From: an uncultured Oscillospiraceae bacterium
GTDB taxonomy: Bacteria > Bacillota > Clostridia > Oscillospirales > Oscillospiraceae
Assembly: GCA_947628185.1 (NCBI GenBank)
Contig: CANQYW010000010.1
Span: forward strand, 1-51,840
Direction of reading: 5' to 3'
Length of the DNA: 51,840 nucleotides
How positions within the stretch are numbered: position 1 is the first letter of the stretch; each line of letters opens with the position of its first letter. The notes beneath the pieces are model-generated. The model was not told the DNA's origin. It saw only the letters and a program-made list of their open reading frames with translations, and searched no databases. Position numbers and translations under genes: made by a program. This document shows, one piece after another, positions 6,584 to 16,604 of the stretch.

Positions 6584-7858
6584 ATGGGATACGGTACAAA
6601 GTGCGTCCAGTCGGGGTACGTCCCGGGGGACGGGGAGCCCAGGCAGCTCCCGATAATCCAGAGCACCACATTCAAGTATGACACCAGCGAGCACATGGGC
6701 AGGCTCTTCGACCTGGAGGAGCAGGGGTACTTCTACTCCCGGCTCCAGAACCCCACGAACGACATAGTGGCCGCGAAGATCGCCACCCTCGAGGGGGGCA
6801 CTGCCGCCATGCTCACGGCCTCCGGGCAGGCCGCCACCTTCTTCGCGGTGTTCAACGTGGCCGGTTCCGGCGACCACGTGATAAGCTCCTCCGCCATCTA
6901 CGGCGGGAGTTACAACCTCTTTTCCGTCACCATGAAGAGGATGGGGATAGACTTCACCTTCGTCTCGCCGGACGCCACGGACGAGGAGCTTGACGCCGCC
7001 TTCCGGCCCAACACCAAGGCGGTGTTCGGGGAGACCATAGCGAATCCCTCCCTCACGGTGCTGGACATCGAGCGTTTCGCCGCGGCGGCCCACCGCCACG
7101 GGGTGCCCCTCATAATAGACAACACCTTCGCCACGCCCGTGAACTGCCGGCCCTTTGAGTGGGGCGCGGACATAGTGGTCCACTCCACCACGAAATATAT
7201 GGACGGCCACGGCTCCACCGTGGGCGGGGCGGTGGTGGACGCTGGGCAGTTCGACTGGATGGCCCACAGGGACAAGTTCCCCGGCCTCACCACCCCGGAC
7301 GAGAGCTATCACGGCGTCGTCTACGCCCAGAAGTTCGGCAAGGAGGGGGCCTTCATAACTAAGGCCACGGCGCAGCTCATGCGGGACTTCGGCTCCATCC
7401 AGGCCCCCCAGAACGCCTTTTTGCTAAACCTGGGCCTTGAGAGCCTGCATGTCCGTGTCCAGCGCCACTGCGAGAACGCCATGGCCGTGGCGGAGCACCT
7501 ATCCCATCACCCGAAGATAGAGAAGGTGAACTATTGCGGCCTCCCCGGGGATAAATATCACGCCCTTGCGGAAAAATATCTACCCAACGGCTCCTGCGGC
7601 GTCGTGTCCTTTGAGGTCCGGGGCGGCAGGACCGCGGCCGAGAGATTTATGAGGGAGCTCAAAGTGGCGTTCATAGAGACCCACGTGGCCGACGCCCACA
7701 CCTGCTGTCTGCACCCGGCCAGCACCACCCACAGACAGATGAGCGATGATGAGCTCCTGGCGGCGGGGGTGTCCCCGGGGCTCGTGCGGTACTCCTGCGG
7801 CCTTGAGGACGCGGAGGACCTGATAGCGGATCTGGACGCGGCACTCGGCAAGATTTGA
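6584..7858 (+). CDS. metY: O-acetylhomoserine sulfhydrylase (PLP-dependent)
   Basis: A 424-residue member of the Cys/Met metabolism PLP-enzyme family, starting at ATG 6584 after AGGAGAG. The PLP lysine is K204 in HSTTKYMDGHG. The length and the insertion FPGLTTPDESYHG fit O-acetylhomoserine sulfhydrylase rather than the ~380-residue cystathionine gamma-synthase or lyase group. It makes homocysteine from O-acetylhomoserine and sulfide (or methionine from methanethiol). metA follows after 15 bp and supplies the acetylated substrate. A methionine gamma-lyase activity cannot be excluded from sequence. Confidence 0.9.
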   Translation: MGYGTKCVQSGYVPGDGEPRQLPIIQSTTFKYDTSEHMGRLFDLEEQGYFYSRLQNPTNDIVAAKIATLEGGTAAMLTASGQAATFFAVFNVAGSGDHVISSSAIYGGSYNLFSVTMKRMGIDFTFVSPDATDEELDAAFRPNTKAVFGETIANPSLTVLDIERFAAAAHRHGVPLIIDNTFATPVNCRPFEWGADIVVHSTTKYMDGHGSTVGGAVVDAGQFDWMAHRDKFPGLTTPDESYHGVVYAQKFGKEGAFITKATAQLMRDFGSIQAPQNAFLLNLGLESLHVRVQRHCENAMAVAEHLSHHPKIEKVNYCGLPGDKYHALAEKYLPNGSCGVVSFEVRGGRTAAERFMRELKVAFIETHVADAHTCCLHPASTTHRQMSDDELLAAGVSPGLVRYSCGLEDAEDLIADLDAALGKI

Positions 7859-7873
7859 CCGGGAGGGAGGAGC

Positions 7874-8809
7874 ATGCCCATTAAGATACCAAATGAACTG
7901 CCGGCGGCGCAGACGTTGCACGACGAGAACATATTCGTCATACCCGAGACCCGCGCCGTCACACAGGACATAAGGCCCCTGAGGATAGCGGTGCTCAACC
8001 TGATGCCCACGAAGATAGTCACGGAGACGCAGCTCTCCCGCCTCCTGGGCAATACGCCGCTGCAGGTGGAGCTGGAGCTCCTGCACACCCGCTCCCACAA
8101 GGCCACCCACACATCCCAGGAGCACATGATTGCCTTCTACAAGACCTTTGACGAGGTGAAGGATCAGAGGTACGACGGCCTCGTCATCACCGGCGCGCCG
8201 GTGGAGAAACTTAAATTCGAGGAGGTCAACTACTGGGAGGAGCTCTGTGAGATAATGGAGTGGAGCAAGACGAACGTCTACTCCACCTTCCACATCTGCT
8301 GGGGCGCCCAGGCGGGACTATATTACCACTACGGTATAGATAAGTACCCACTGGAGCGGAAACTCTTCGGCGTCTTCCCCCACCGGGTGGAATATAGAAA
8401 GAGCATACTCATGCGGGGATTTGACGACGTCTTCATGGCGCCCCACTCCCGCCACACCACCATAAGGCGCGAGGACGTGGAGAAGGTACCTGAGATAAAG
8501 ATTTTGGCCTCCTCCGAGGAGGCGGGCGTCTACGCCATGTTCACCAAGGGGGGCCGGCAGATATTCATAACAGGCCACTCCGAGTATGACCCGGACACCC
8601 TCAAAAATGAGTACCTCCGGGATAAGTCCCAGGGACTGCCAATAGACGTGCCGAAGAACTACTTCCCGGGCGACGACCCCACGAAACCACCCATGGTCAC
8701 CTGGCGGGCCCACGCGAACCTTCTATATTCAAACTGGATAAACCACTTCGTCTACCAGGGCACTCCCTATGACCTGGAGGAGATCGGCAGAGAGGGGCAG
8801 TCAAGATGA
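7874..8809 (+). CDS. metA: Homoserine O-acetyltransferase, MetA type
   Basis: A 311-residue MetA-family acyltransferase. The catalytic triad falls at the canonical numbers: C142 (HICWG), H235 and E237 (TGHSEYDP). Residue 111, which sets acyl-CoA choice in this family, is glutamate (TGAPVE), as in the acetyl-CoA-using Bacillus enzyme rather than the glycine of the succinyl-CoA-using E. coli enzyme. This fits its place after metY. It overlaps the mscS start by 4 bp. Confidence 0.93.
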   Translation: MPIKIPNELPAAQTLHDENIFVIPETRAVTQDIRPLRIAVLNLMPTKIVTETQLSRLLGNTPLQVELELLHTRSHKATHTSQEHMIAFYKTFDEVKDQRYDGLVITGAPVEKLKFEEVNYWEELCEIMEWSKTNVYSTFHICWGAQAGLYYHYGIDKYPLERKLFGVFPHRVEYRKSILMRGFDDVFMAPHSRHTTIRREDVEKVPEIKILASSEEAGVYAMFTKGGRQIFITGHSEYDPDTLKNEYLRDKSQGLPIDVPKNYFPGDDPTKPPMVTWRAHANLLYSNWINHFVYQGTPYDLEEIGREGQSR

Positions 8810-9609
8810 GCGTCATTGAGAAATTAAACAGCATCAGCCTCGGTGCTTTTTCCCTGATGGACCTCATGTACACCGTGCTGCTGGTCATTTTCTGCGTGCT
8901 GGCGCGGCGGGCCCTGGCGGGGATGTTCTCCCGGGCCCTCGATAAGAGCCGTCTCGACGGCAGTATAAAGGGCTTTTTGAAGGCGGCCACCAGCGCCGTG
9001 CTCTGGGTGATCGTCATACTGATAATCGCCGACAGGCTGGGCATCCCGATAACGAGCCTCGTGGCGCTGGTGAGCGTCGCTGGACTGGCGCTCTCCCTCT
9101 CGGTGCAGAATATCCTGACGAACCTCTTCTCCGGCATGACCATACTTGGCACGCGGCCCTTCGGGGCGGGGGACTACGTGGACATAGGCGGCACCGCCGG
9201 GACCGTCCTCAACGTGGGCCTATTTTACACCGTCCTGAGGACGCCCGACGGGCGGGACATACATATCCCCAACTCCACGGTGGCCGGCACGAAGGTGGAT
9301 AACTACTCCGCCAACCCCACGAGGCGTATCGACCTGGAGGTGGGGGCCTCATATGACGACAGCACCGTCGCCGTAAAGAGGGCGCTTCTGGCGGCGATAG
9401 AGATGACCGAGGGCGTGGTGGAGGAGCCGGCGCCATTCATCTCCATAACGAGGTACGACGACAGCTCCATCATATACATCGTCCAGGTGTGGGTGAAGAG
9501 CTCCGGTTTCCTCGCCTCGAAATTCGCCCTCGTGGAGCACATAAGGGACGCCTTTGAGTCCGAGGGCGTCAGAATGACCTACAACCACATAAACGTCCAC
9601 ATGGTATGA
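8806..9609 (+). CDS. Small-conductance mechanosensitive channel, MscS family
   Basis: A 267-residue membrane protein whose ATG overlaps the metA stop (ATGA). It has about three N-terminal helices (roughly 15-35, 57-78, 85-105). The pore-helix and beta-domain signature follows, [18 protein letters not shown] then [11 protein letters not shown], and then the mixed alpha/beta cytoplasmic domain. Length matches the minimal MscS core. It releases solutes on osmotic downshock. Translational coupling to metA is unusual; it may reflect sulfur-compound efflux or simple operon capture. A strong terminator follows. Confidence 0.9.
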   Translation: MSVIEKLNSISLGAFSLMDLMYTVLLVIFCVLARRALAGMFSRALDKSRLDGSIKGFLKAATSAVLWVIVILIIADRLGIPITSLVALVSVAGLALSLSVQNILTNLFSGMTILGTRPFGAGDYVDIGGTAGTVLNVGLFYTVLRTPDGRDIHIPNSTVAGTKVDNYSANPTRRIDLEVGASYDDSTVAVKRALLAAIEMTEGVVEEPAPFISITRYDDSSIIYIVQVWVKSSGFLASKFALVEHIRDAFESEGVRMTYNHINVHMV

Positions 9610-9642
9610 GCATGTGGGGAAAAACTTGATGATGTTCTTGTC

Positions 9643-9681
9643 CCCGCCGCCCTCAAAAGAGGGCGGTGGGCCCATTTTTTT
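9643..9681 (+). terminator. Terminator of the metY-metA-mscS operon
   Basis: A 12-bp stem (9643-9654 with 9659-9670, one G-U pair), loop AAAA, and seven T residues at 9675-9681. Confidence 0.9.
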
Positions 9682-9778
9682 GCCTGCCTTTTGTGCATAA
9701 GTCTTAAAAGGGACTATGGTATTTTGAAAAAACCATAAATAATAACGAATTTTGTCGCCCTCACAGGATGGAAAACGG

Positions 9779-9807
9779 TGGACAAACACCGAACACTATG
9801 GTATAAT
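9779..9807 (+). promoter_or_regulatory. Glycogen operon promoter
   Basis: TGGACA (9779-9784), a 17-base spacer, and TATAAT (9802-9807) with TG at 9799-9800. The rest of the 276-bp gap from 9610 to 9885 holds the upstream terminator and a 78-bp leader in which I see no further structure. Confidence 0.8.
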
Positions 9808-9885
9808 TCTAAAGTAAATATAATCGCCGCAGCCATATCCCATGGAATTGCGGAAGATAAAGAATAATTTCGTTTGGAGGACACT

Positions 9886-11802
9886 ATGGAGGAACGTCTT
9901 TTGACAAACGATCAGGCCTGGGAGTTCGCGGAGGGGACGTGGCTGCGGGCCTATGAGGTGATGGGCGCCCACAGGGCCGTCAAAAACGGCGAGGCGGGCT
10001 ACACCTTCACGGTGTGGGCGCCGGGCGTGAAGTCCGTTCGAGTGATGGGTGTATTCTCCGGGTGGGATCCTGAGAAACACTTCATGGAGTGCACTGGGTC
10101 CAGCGGCGTCTGGAGCACCTTCATCCCCGGCGTACACGAGGGCGATACATACAAGTACGTCATCGAGACCGCCGAGGGGGAGCTCATATACAAGGCCGAC
10201 CCCTACGCATTTTTCGCGCAGCGCCCGCCGGAGACGGCGTCCCGGGTCTTTGACCTCGACGGGATAAAGTGGACTGACAGCCGCTGGATGAACCAGCGCC
10301 GCAAGCAGAACCACCGGGAGCGCCCCCTTAATATCTATGAGGTACACTTAGGCTCCTGGAGACGCCATGAGGACGGCAGTATGTTGAGCTACAAGGAGCT
10401 CGCCGAGACCCTCGTCCCCTACGCCGTGGAGATGGGTTACACCCACATCGAGATAATGCCCATAATGGAGCACCCATTTGACGGCTCCTGGGGCTACCAG
10501 ATAACCGGTTATTACGCCCCCACGTCCCGTTACGGCGACCCCCGGGACTTCGCGTCATTCGTGAACGCCGCCCACAAGGCGGGGCTCGGGGTGATCCTCG
10601 ACTGGGCCCCGGCCCACTTCTGCCGGGACGCCCACGGCCTCGGGGAATTCACCGGTGAGAAACTATACGAGAGCGGTTCCCACCCCCAGTGGGGCACATA
10701 TAAGTTCGACGTGGGCAGGGGAGAGGTGCGCAGTTTCCTCATCTCCAACGCCATGTTCTGGGTGGATAAGTACCACGCCGACGGCATAAGGGTGGACGGC
10801 GTCACCAGTATGCTCTATCTAAACTTCGGCATCGACGACCCGGAGCTCAAGAAGTTCAACGAGAACGGCACCGAGGAGGACTACCAGTCAATAGAGCTCG
10901 TGCGGTCCGTGAACCGCAGTATCGGCAAATACTACCCCGACGTCATGATGATGGCGGAGGAGAGCACCGCCTGGCCCCTTGTGACGTACCCGCCGGAGGA
11001 CGGGGGACTGGGGTTCCACTTCAAGTGGGACATGGGCTGGATGCACGACACCCTGAATTACATGAAGACGGACTTCCCCTTCAGGCCCGGCAACCACAAG
11101 CTCCTGACCTTCTCCATGATGTACGCCTTTAACGAGAACTTCATCCTCGCCCTCTCCCATGACGAGGTGGTCCACGGCAAGGCGTCCCTCATTGGCCGTA
11201 TGCCCGGCGACTACTGGCGCCAGTTCGCGGGGATGAGGGTGCTGAAACTCTACCAGATGACCCACCCCGGCGCGAAACTCGCCTTCATGGGCGGGGAGTT
11301 CGCCCAGTTCATCGAGTGGCGCTATTACGAGGGGCTGGAGTGGTTCCTGCTGGACTACGAGGCCCACAAGAAACACCTGGAGTACACAAAGGCCCTCAAC
11401 GCCCTCTATAAGGCGGAGCCCGCCATGTGGCTCAAGGGTTTCTCCTGGGACGGCTTTGAGTGGCTGGACGCCGACAACGCCCAGCAGTCCAATATCGCCT
11501 TCATCCGCCACGGCAAGAGGCCCATCGACGACCTCATCGTGTTCATAAACTTCGTCCCGGAGACGAATGATGAATATAGGATAGGCGTCCCGGTGAAGGG
11601 CGTCTACAAGGAGATCTTCAACTCCGACAGCATAGAGTTCGGCGGCTCCGGCCGCGTGAACAGCGGCTATATCGCCAGCGACAAGATCCCCGCCCACGGG
11701 AAGAAACAGTCCGTCAGCGTTAAAATACCCCCCATCGGCGGCCTCATCCTCCGGCGCGTGGGACGCGCGGAGCTTGAGAAGAGGGGCGAACAAAATCTTT
11801 AA
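9886..11802 (+). CDS. glgB: 1,4-alpha-glucan branching enzyme
   Basis: A 638-residue GH13 enzyme; ATG 9886 sits 5 bp after GGAGG, and an in-frame TTG at 9874 is rejected. An N-terminal CBM48 (about residues 25-115) has the FTVWAPGVKSVRVMG signature. The catalytic barrel has nucleophile D304 (GIRVDGVTSM), acid/base E358 or E359 (MMAEEST) and D426 (LSHDEVVHGK). It introduces alpha-1,6 branches in glycogen. First gene of the glycogen operon; glgP follows after 63 bp. Confidence 0.96.
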   Translation: MEERLLTNDQAWEFAEGTWLRAYEVMGAHRAVKNGEAGYTFTVWAPGVKSVRVMGVFSGWDPEKHFMECTGSSGVWSTFIPGVHEGDTYKYVIETAEGELIYKADPYAFFAQRPPETASRVFDLDGIKWTDSRWMNQRRKQNHRERPLNIYEVHLGSWRRHEDGSMLSYKELAETLVPYAVEMGYTHIEIMPIMEHPFDGSWGYQITGYYAPTSRYGDPRDFASFVNAAHKAGLGVILDWAPAHFCRDAHGLGEFTGEKLYESGSHPQWGTYKFDVGRGEVRSFLISNAMFWVDKYHADGIRVDGVTSMLYLNFGIDDPELKKFNENGTEEDYQSIELVRSVNRSIGKYYPDVMMMAEESTAWPLVTYPPEDGGLGFHFKWDMGWMHDTLNYMKTDFPFRPGNHKLLTFSMMYAFNENFILALSHDEVVHGKASLIGRMPGDYWRQFAGMRVLKLYQMTHPGAKLAFMGGEFAQFIEWRYYEGLEWFLLDYEAHKKHLEYTKALNALYKAEPAMWLKGFSWDGFEWLDADNAQQSNIAFIRHGKRPIDDLIVFINFVPETNDEYRIGVPVKGVYKEIFNSDSIEFGGSGRVNSGYIASDKIPAHGKKQSVSVKIPPIGGLILRRVGRAELEKRGEQNL

Positions 11803-11865
11803 AAAACGTCCAAAGGGCGTTAATATTGGCAAATTCCCTAATTCTATTATATTAAGGAGTCTTTT

Positions 11866-14283
11866 ATGTTCAAGGATAAGCGCGATTTCCTGAGGCAGCT
11901 CGAGGCCAGCGCCATGTCAAACTTCGGCAAGACCTTCAGAGAGTGCAAGCCCCAGGGCAAGTACTATGCCCTCGCGAGACTGATAGCCTCAAAGGCACAG
12001 AGCATACGGGCAATGGACAACTTTGAGACCAGGGAGGACAAGAAGCGCGTATACTACTTCTCCATGGAGTTCTTAATAGGCAAACTTCTGGAGAACTACA
12101 TCATGAACTTCGGCATCAAGGACATCGTGGAGGAGGGCCTATCCGACTACGGCGTCACCATCGAGGACCTGGCGGAGGAGGAGCAGGATCCGGGCCTTGG
12201 CAACGGCGGCCTGGGGCGCCTCGCGGCGTGCTTTATCGACTCCCTGGCGAGCCTCGGCTATTACGGCAGCGGCATAGGCATCCGCTATAGGTACGGTCTC
12301 TTCCACCAGAGGATAAAGGACGGCTGCCAGGTGGAGGACCCGGATAACTGGCTGGAGGACGGCTACCCCTGGGAGGTTGAGAAACCCGAGGACGCGGTCT
12401 TAGTGCGTTACGGCGGCACCGTCATCCACCACTACAACGGCGACAAGATGAGCTTTGAGTGGATAGGCGGGGACGAGATCCTGGCCGTCCCCTACGACGT
12501 GCCCATCGTGGGCTACGGCGGCAAGACGGTGAATAACCTCCGGCTCTGGAGCGCCGAGCCCGCCCGCCCCAACTTCGATATGGACGCCTTCAACCGGGGC
12601 GACTACGCCGGGGCCATGAAGTTCCGCTCCGACGTGGAGGCCATCACCTGCATCCTCTACCCCAACGACAACGCGGACCCCGGCAAGGTGCTGAGACTCA
12701 AGCAGGAGTACATGTTCGTGGCCGCGGGCCTCAAGACGATCCTCCGCCGCTATAAGCGGGAGTACGGCCGCCACGCCTGGAACCGTTTCCCGGAGCATGT
12801 GGCCATCCACACAAACGACACCCACCCGGCCCTCTGCGCGCCGGAGCTATTGAGGCTCCTCATAGACGAGGAGGGTCTTGACTGGGATAACGCCTGGGAC
12901 GTGACCCGCCGCAGCATATCCTACACGAACCACACCATCCTCCCCGAGGCCCTTGAGAAGTGGCCCATCGACATGTTCCAGTCCCTCCTCCCCAGGGTCT
13001 ATGACTTCGTGGAGGAGATAGACCGCCGCTACCGTGAGTCATTCGCGAAACAGCGTGAGTACAACCAGGAGACGCTCATGAACACCGCCATCCTCTGGGG
13101 CGGCAAGGTGCGCATGGCGAACCTCTCCGTCATAGCCGGGCACGCGGTGAACGGCGTGGCCGCCCTCCACACCCAGATACTAAAGGAGGATGTCCTCAAA
13201 TCCTTCTACGCCGTGATGCCGGAGAAATTTAATAATAAGACGAACGGCGTCACCCACCGCCGGTTCCTGGCCCAGGCGAACCCCAGCTATGCGGAGCTCA
13301 TAACCTCCGCCATCGGCGATAAGTGGTACACCCAGCCCGACGAGCTCGAAAAGCTCCAGGCATTTGAAAATGACCCCGCCTTCCTTGAGGGCGCCGCCCG
13401 CAGCAAGAAACTAAATAAGGAGAAACTTGCCGGGTACATCAAGAACGCCACCGGCATAATCGTGGACACCAGCTCCATTTTCGACGTCCAGGTCAAGCGT
13501 TTCCACGCCTACAAGAGGCAGCTCTTGAACCTCTTCAAGATAATGGACCTCTACAATAGGCTCTGCGACGACCCCAACTTTGATATGACCCCCACCACCT
13601 TCATATTCGCCGGCAAGGCCGCCCAGGGGTACGAGTTTGCCAAGAACACCATAAGGCTCGTAAACTCCGTGGCGGACGTGGTGAACCAGGACACCCGTGT
13701 CCGGGGCAGGATAAGGGTCGTGTTCGTGCCCAACTTCTCCGTCTCCAACGGGCAGCTCATCTACCCCGCCGCGGACATAAGCGAGCAGATATCCACCGCC
13801 GGTTACGAGGCCAGCGGCACCGGGTGCATGAAGTTCATGATGAACGGCGCCATTACCCTGGGCACCCTGGACGGCGCCAATGTGGAGATAGTCGAGCGGG
13901 TGGGGCTTGAGAACGCCGAGATATTCGGCCTTCGGACTGAGGAGGTCCAGGCATTCAAGCGCCAGTGGAACTACTTCGCCCGGGGCGAGGTGGACGGCGA
14001 CCCGCGCCTCAAGAGGGTGGTGAACCAACTGCTGGACGGCACCTTCGCGCGCCTCTCCGGCGGGTTCGACAGCGTGTACAGCAACCTCATGAACTCCAAC
14101 GACGAGTACTTCGTCCTCAAGGACTTCCGCTCCTATGTGGAGGCCTGGCACAAGCTGGAGGCGCTCCACGGGGACAAGGCCGCCTGGGGCAGGATCTCCC
14201 TCCACAATACGGCCATGTCCGGGTTCTTCTCCAGCGACCGCACCATCAGGGAGTACGCCGAGGACGTCTGGCAGCTCAACTAA
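11866..14283 (+). CDS. glgP: Glycogen/alpha-glucan phosphorylase
   Basis: An 805-residue GT35 enzyme, the usual bacterial length, from ATG 11866 after AAGGAG. The PLP-binding lysine is K656 in EASGTGCMKFMMNG, and the early EEEQDPGLGNGGLGRLA segment (about residues 104-120) is typical. It releases glucose 1-phosphate from non-reducing ends. The gap from glgB contains only a small imperfect hairpin (11804-11820). Confidence 0.96.
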   Translation: MFKDKRDFLRQLEASAMSNFGKTFRECKPQGKYYALARLIASKAQSIRAMDNFETREDKKRVYYFSMEFLIGKLLENYIMNFGIKDIVEEGLSDYGVTIEDLAEEEQDPGLGNGGLGRLAACFIDSLASLGYYGSGIGIRYRYGLFHQRIKDGCQVEDPDNWLEDGYPWEVEKPEDAVLVRYGGTVIHHYNGDKMSFEWIGGDEILAVPYDVPIVGYGGKTVNNLRLWSAEPARPNFDMDAFNRGDYAGAMKFRSDVEAITCILYPNDNADPGKVLRLKQEYMFVAAGLKTILRRYKREYGRHAWNRFPEHVAIHTNDTHPALCAPELLRLLIDEEGLDWDNAWDVTRRSISYTNHTILPEALEKWPIDMFQSLLPRVYDFVEEIDRRYRESFAKQREYNQETLMNTAILWGGKVRMANLSVIAGHAVNGVAALHTQILKEDVLKSFYAVMPEKFNNKTNGVTHRRFLAQANPSYAELITSAIGDKWYTQPDELEKLQAFENDPAFLEGAARSKKLNKEKLAGYIKNATGIIVDTSSIFDVQVKRFHAYKRQLLNLFKIMDLYNRLCDDPNFDMTPTTFIFAGKAAQGYEFAKNTIRLVNSVADVVNQDTRVRGRIRVVFVPNFSVSNGQLIYPAADISEQISTAGYEASGTGCMKFMMNGAITLGTLDGANVEIVERVGLENAEIFGLRTEEVQAFKRQWNYFARGEVDGDPRLKRVVNQLLDGTFARLSGGFDSVYSNLMNSNDEYFVLKDFRSYVEAWHKLEALHGDKAAWGRISLHNTAMSGFFSSDRTIREYAEDVWQLN

Positions 14284-14337
14284 GTTTTTTAGGTCCCCAG
14301 CAGGAGACACCAAAATATTCTAAGGAGGGTTAGTGTT

Positions 14338-15480
14338 GTGATAAAATCCAAGAAACAATGTATAGCCATGCTGCTCGCGGGAGGGCAGGGCAGCAGGCTG
14401 GGCGCTCTCACAAAGCACGTTGCGAAACCGGCCGTTTCCTTCGGCGGCAAGTACCGCATCATAGATTTCGCCCTCTCGAACTGCGCGAATTCCCATATCG
14501 ACACCGTCGGTGTCCTCACCCAGTATAGGCCCTATCTCCTCAACACCTACATCGGCACCGGTAGCTCCTGGGACCTGGACTCCCGGGACGGGGGCGTGGC
14601 CATCCTGCCCCCCTACGCCACCGAGACCGGCGGACAGTGGTACGCCGGCACGGCGGACGCCATCTACCAGAACCTCGACTACATCGACCTCTATGACCCC
14701 AACTTCGTGCTCATACTCTCCGGCGACCACCTCTACAGGATGGACTACCGGAAGATGCTCAGGGAGCACATCCGCAACAACGCGGACCTCACCGTCTCCG
14801 TCATGCGGGTGCCCTGGGAGGAGGCCCCGAGGCTGGGCATAATCACCGCCGGTGAGGACGGGCACATTGTTAAATTCACCGAGAAACCCAAGAATCCCGA
14901 CTCGAACCTGGCGTCCATGGGCATATACATATTCAGCAAGAAGATACTAAAGGACGCCCTCATAGCGGACAGCCGCGACCCCGAGTCCGAGCACGACTTC
15001 GGCAAGAACATAATCCCCACGCTCCTCAATGAGGGCAAGCGCCTCTTCATCTACGAGTTCAAAGGGTTCTGGAAGGACGTGGGTACCATACCCAGTTTCC
15101 ACGAGACCAGTATGGACCTCCTTGAGGCCAACCCCCAGTTCGACCTCATGAGCGAGGACTTCCCCATACTCACCCATGACGACACCCAGCCGCCCCATTT
15201 CGTGGGCGAGGACGGCTCCGTGGAGCGCAGTTTCGTGGGCAACGGCTCCAGGATATTCGGTGAGGTGGTACACTCCATCGTGAGTAACGGCTGCTACGTT
15301 GGCGCGGGCGCCAAGGTGGTGGACAGCGTCCTTCTGCCGAATGTCCGCGTGGAGGATGGGGCCGTGGTCACCAGGGCCATCGTGGGCGAGGACTCCACCA
15401 TCAAGGCCGGCGCCGTCTTCGGCAGCGCCGATGAGAACGTGGAGATAGCTGTCGTCGGCGACGACGCCGTCGTAGAATAA
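14338..15480 (+). CDS. glgC: Glucose-1-phosphate adenylyltransferase, catalytic subunit
   Basis: A 380-residue nucleotidyltransferase starting at GTG 14338, eight bases after TAAGGAGGG. The N-terminal motif [14 protein letters not shown] and the [20 protein letters not shown] region carry the substrate-binding residues. A left-handed beta-helix (hexapeptide repeats) fills about residues 285-370. It makes ADP-glucose from glucose 1-phosphate and ATP. In Firmicutes it pairs with GlgD, encoded 14 bp downstream. Confidence 0.95.
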   Translation: MIKSKKQCIAMLLAGGQGSRLGALTKHVAKPAVSFGGKYRIIDFALSNCANSHIDTVGVLTQYRPYLLNTYIGTGSSWDLDSRDGGVAILPPYATETGGQWYAGTADAIYQNLDYIDLYDPNFVLILSGDHLYRMDYRKMLREHIRNNADLTVSVMRVPWEEAPRLGIITAGEDGHIVKFTEKPKNPDSNLASMGIYIFSKKILKDALIADSRDPESEHDFGKNIIPTLLNEGKRLFIYEFKGFWKDVGTIPSFHETSMDLLEANPQFDLMSEDFPILTHDDTQPPHFVGEDGSVERSFVGNGSRIFGEVVHSIVSNGCYVGAGAKVVDSVLLPNVRVEDGAVVTRAIVGEDSTIKAGAVFGSADENVEIAVVGDDAVVE

Positions 15481-15494
15481 GGAGGTGCTGAACA

Positions 15495-16586
15495 ATGGAT
15501 AGAGTTGTTGGGATCATAGCCGCGAACTTCGTGACGGACGAGATGGGCGAGCTCTCCTCAGAGCGCACCATAGCCTCCGTGCCCTTTGGCGGGAAGTACC
15601 GTCTGGTGGACTTCGCGCTCTCAAATTTGGTGAACTCCGGCATAAGCACCATCGGTTTAATAACGCCCTATAAATACCGCTCCATCATCGACCATGTGGG
15701 CGCCGGAAAGCCCTGGAACCTGGACCGCAAGAGCGGCGGTCTCTTCGTGCTCCCCGGGTCCGTCTTCGGCGTCAGGAGCTCCCACTCCCGGTTCCTCATA
15801 AGGGACCTTATACGCAACCAGGTGTTCCTTATGCGCTCCCCCGCGCCGTATGTTGTCATCACCGCGGCGAACGTAATAAGCCACATGGACTTCTACCCCA
15901 TCATCAAGCAGCACATCGACACCGGCGCCGACATCACCCTGGTCCACCACACCTTTGACCGCCAGGACTCCATGCGCTACGGGCTCAAGATAGAGAACGG
16001 CCGCGTCGTGGGCCTCAAGACGGACATAAAGGAGGGGGACGAGGCGTTTGTGGATACCTTCGTCATAACGAGGGACCTGCTCCTCAAGATCCTTGAGTGG
16101 TACTCCGCCATCGACTACCTCGATTTCTTCGAGGCCATAGAGGGCGACTTCGACAAGATGGACGTCCGCGCCTACAAGTACGACGGGTACATAAGGGGCG
16201 TCCTCACCGCCGGCGAGTACTATAAGTTCAGCATGGAGCTCCTAAAGCCCGCCGTCTCCGAGGAGCTATTCAGCGCCGAGCGGGCCATCATCTCCAAGCC
16301 CCAGGAGTCCGCGCCCGCCAAGTACCTGGAGGGGGCGAAGGTTAAGAACTCCATGATAACCTCCGGCTGCCTCATAGAGGGCGAGGTGGAGCACTCCATC
16401 CTCTTCAGGGGCGTCAAGGTGGGCCGGGGGGCCGTGGTGAAGAACTGCATCGTCATGCAGCGCTGCACCATCGAGCCGGGCGCCCATGTGGAGAACGTGA
16501 TCCTCGATAAGTCCAACGTCATCCGCGCCGGCACGGTCATCACCGGCTCCGGCGAGGAGACCTTCATAATGGAAAAGAACCTTTGA
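15495..16586 (+). CDS. glgD: Glucose-1-phosphate adenylyltransferase, GlgD subunit
   Basis: A 363-residue GlgC paralogue. It keeps the VPFGGKYRLVDFALSNLVNSG stretch but its N-terminus (IIAANFVTDEMGEL) lacks the GGxGxRL loop of GlgC, as usual for GlgD. In Bacillus-type heteromers GlgD has little activity alone and modulates GlgC. A C-terminal beta-helix covers about residues 280-360. Start at ATG 15495 after AAGGAGG. Confidence 0.95.
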   Translation: MDRVVGIIAANFVTDEMGELSSERTIASVPFGGKYRLVDFALSNLVNSGISTIGLITPYKYRSIIDHVGAGKPWNLDRKSGGLFVLPGSVFGVRSSHSRFLIRDLIRNQVFLMRSPAPYVVITAANVISHMDFYPIIKQHIDTGADITLVHHTFDRQDSMRYGLKIENGRVVGLKTDIKEGDEAFVDTFVITRDLLLKILEWYSAIDYLDFFEAIEGDFDKMDVRAYKYDGYIRGVLTAGEYYKFSMELLKPAVSEELFSAERAIISKPQESAPAKYLEGAKVKNSMITSGCLIEGEVEHSILFRGVKVGRGAVVKNCIVMQRCTIEPGAHVENVILDKSNVIRAGTVITGSGEETFIMEKNL

Positions 16587-16604
16587 TTTTCGGAGGGGAT
16601 TTAA

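Noticed and set aside
10888-14313. Several 140-314 residue open frames antisense to glgB and glgP
   Set aside because: Same composition artefact, fully inside conserved enzymes with intact catalytic motifs.
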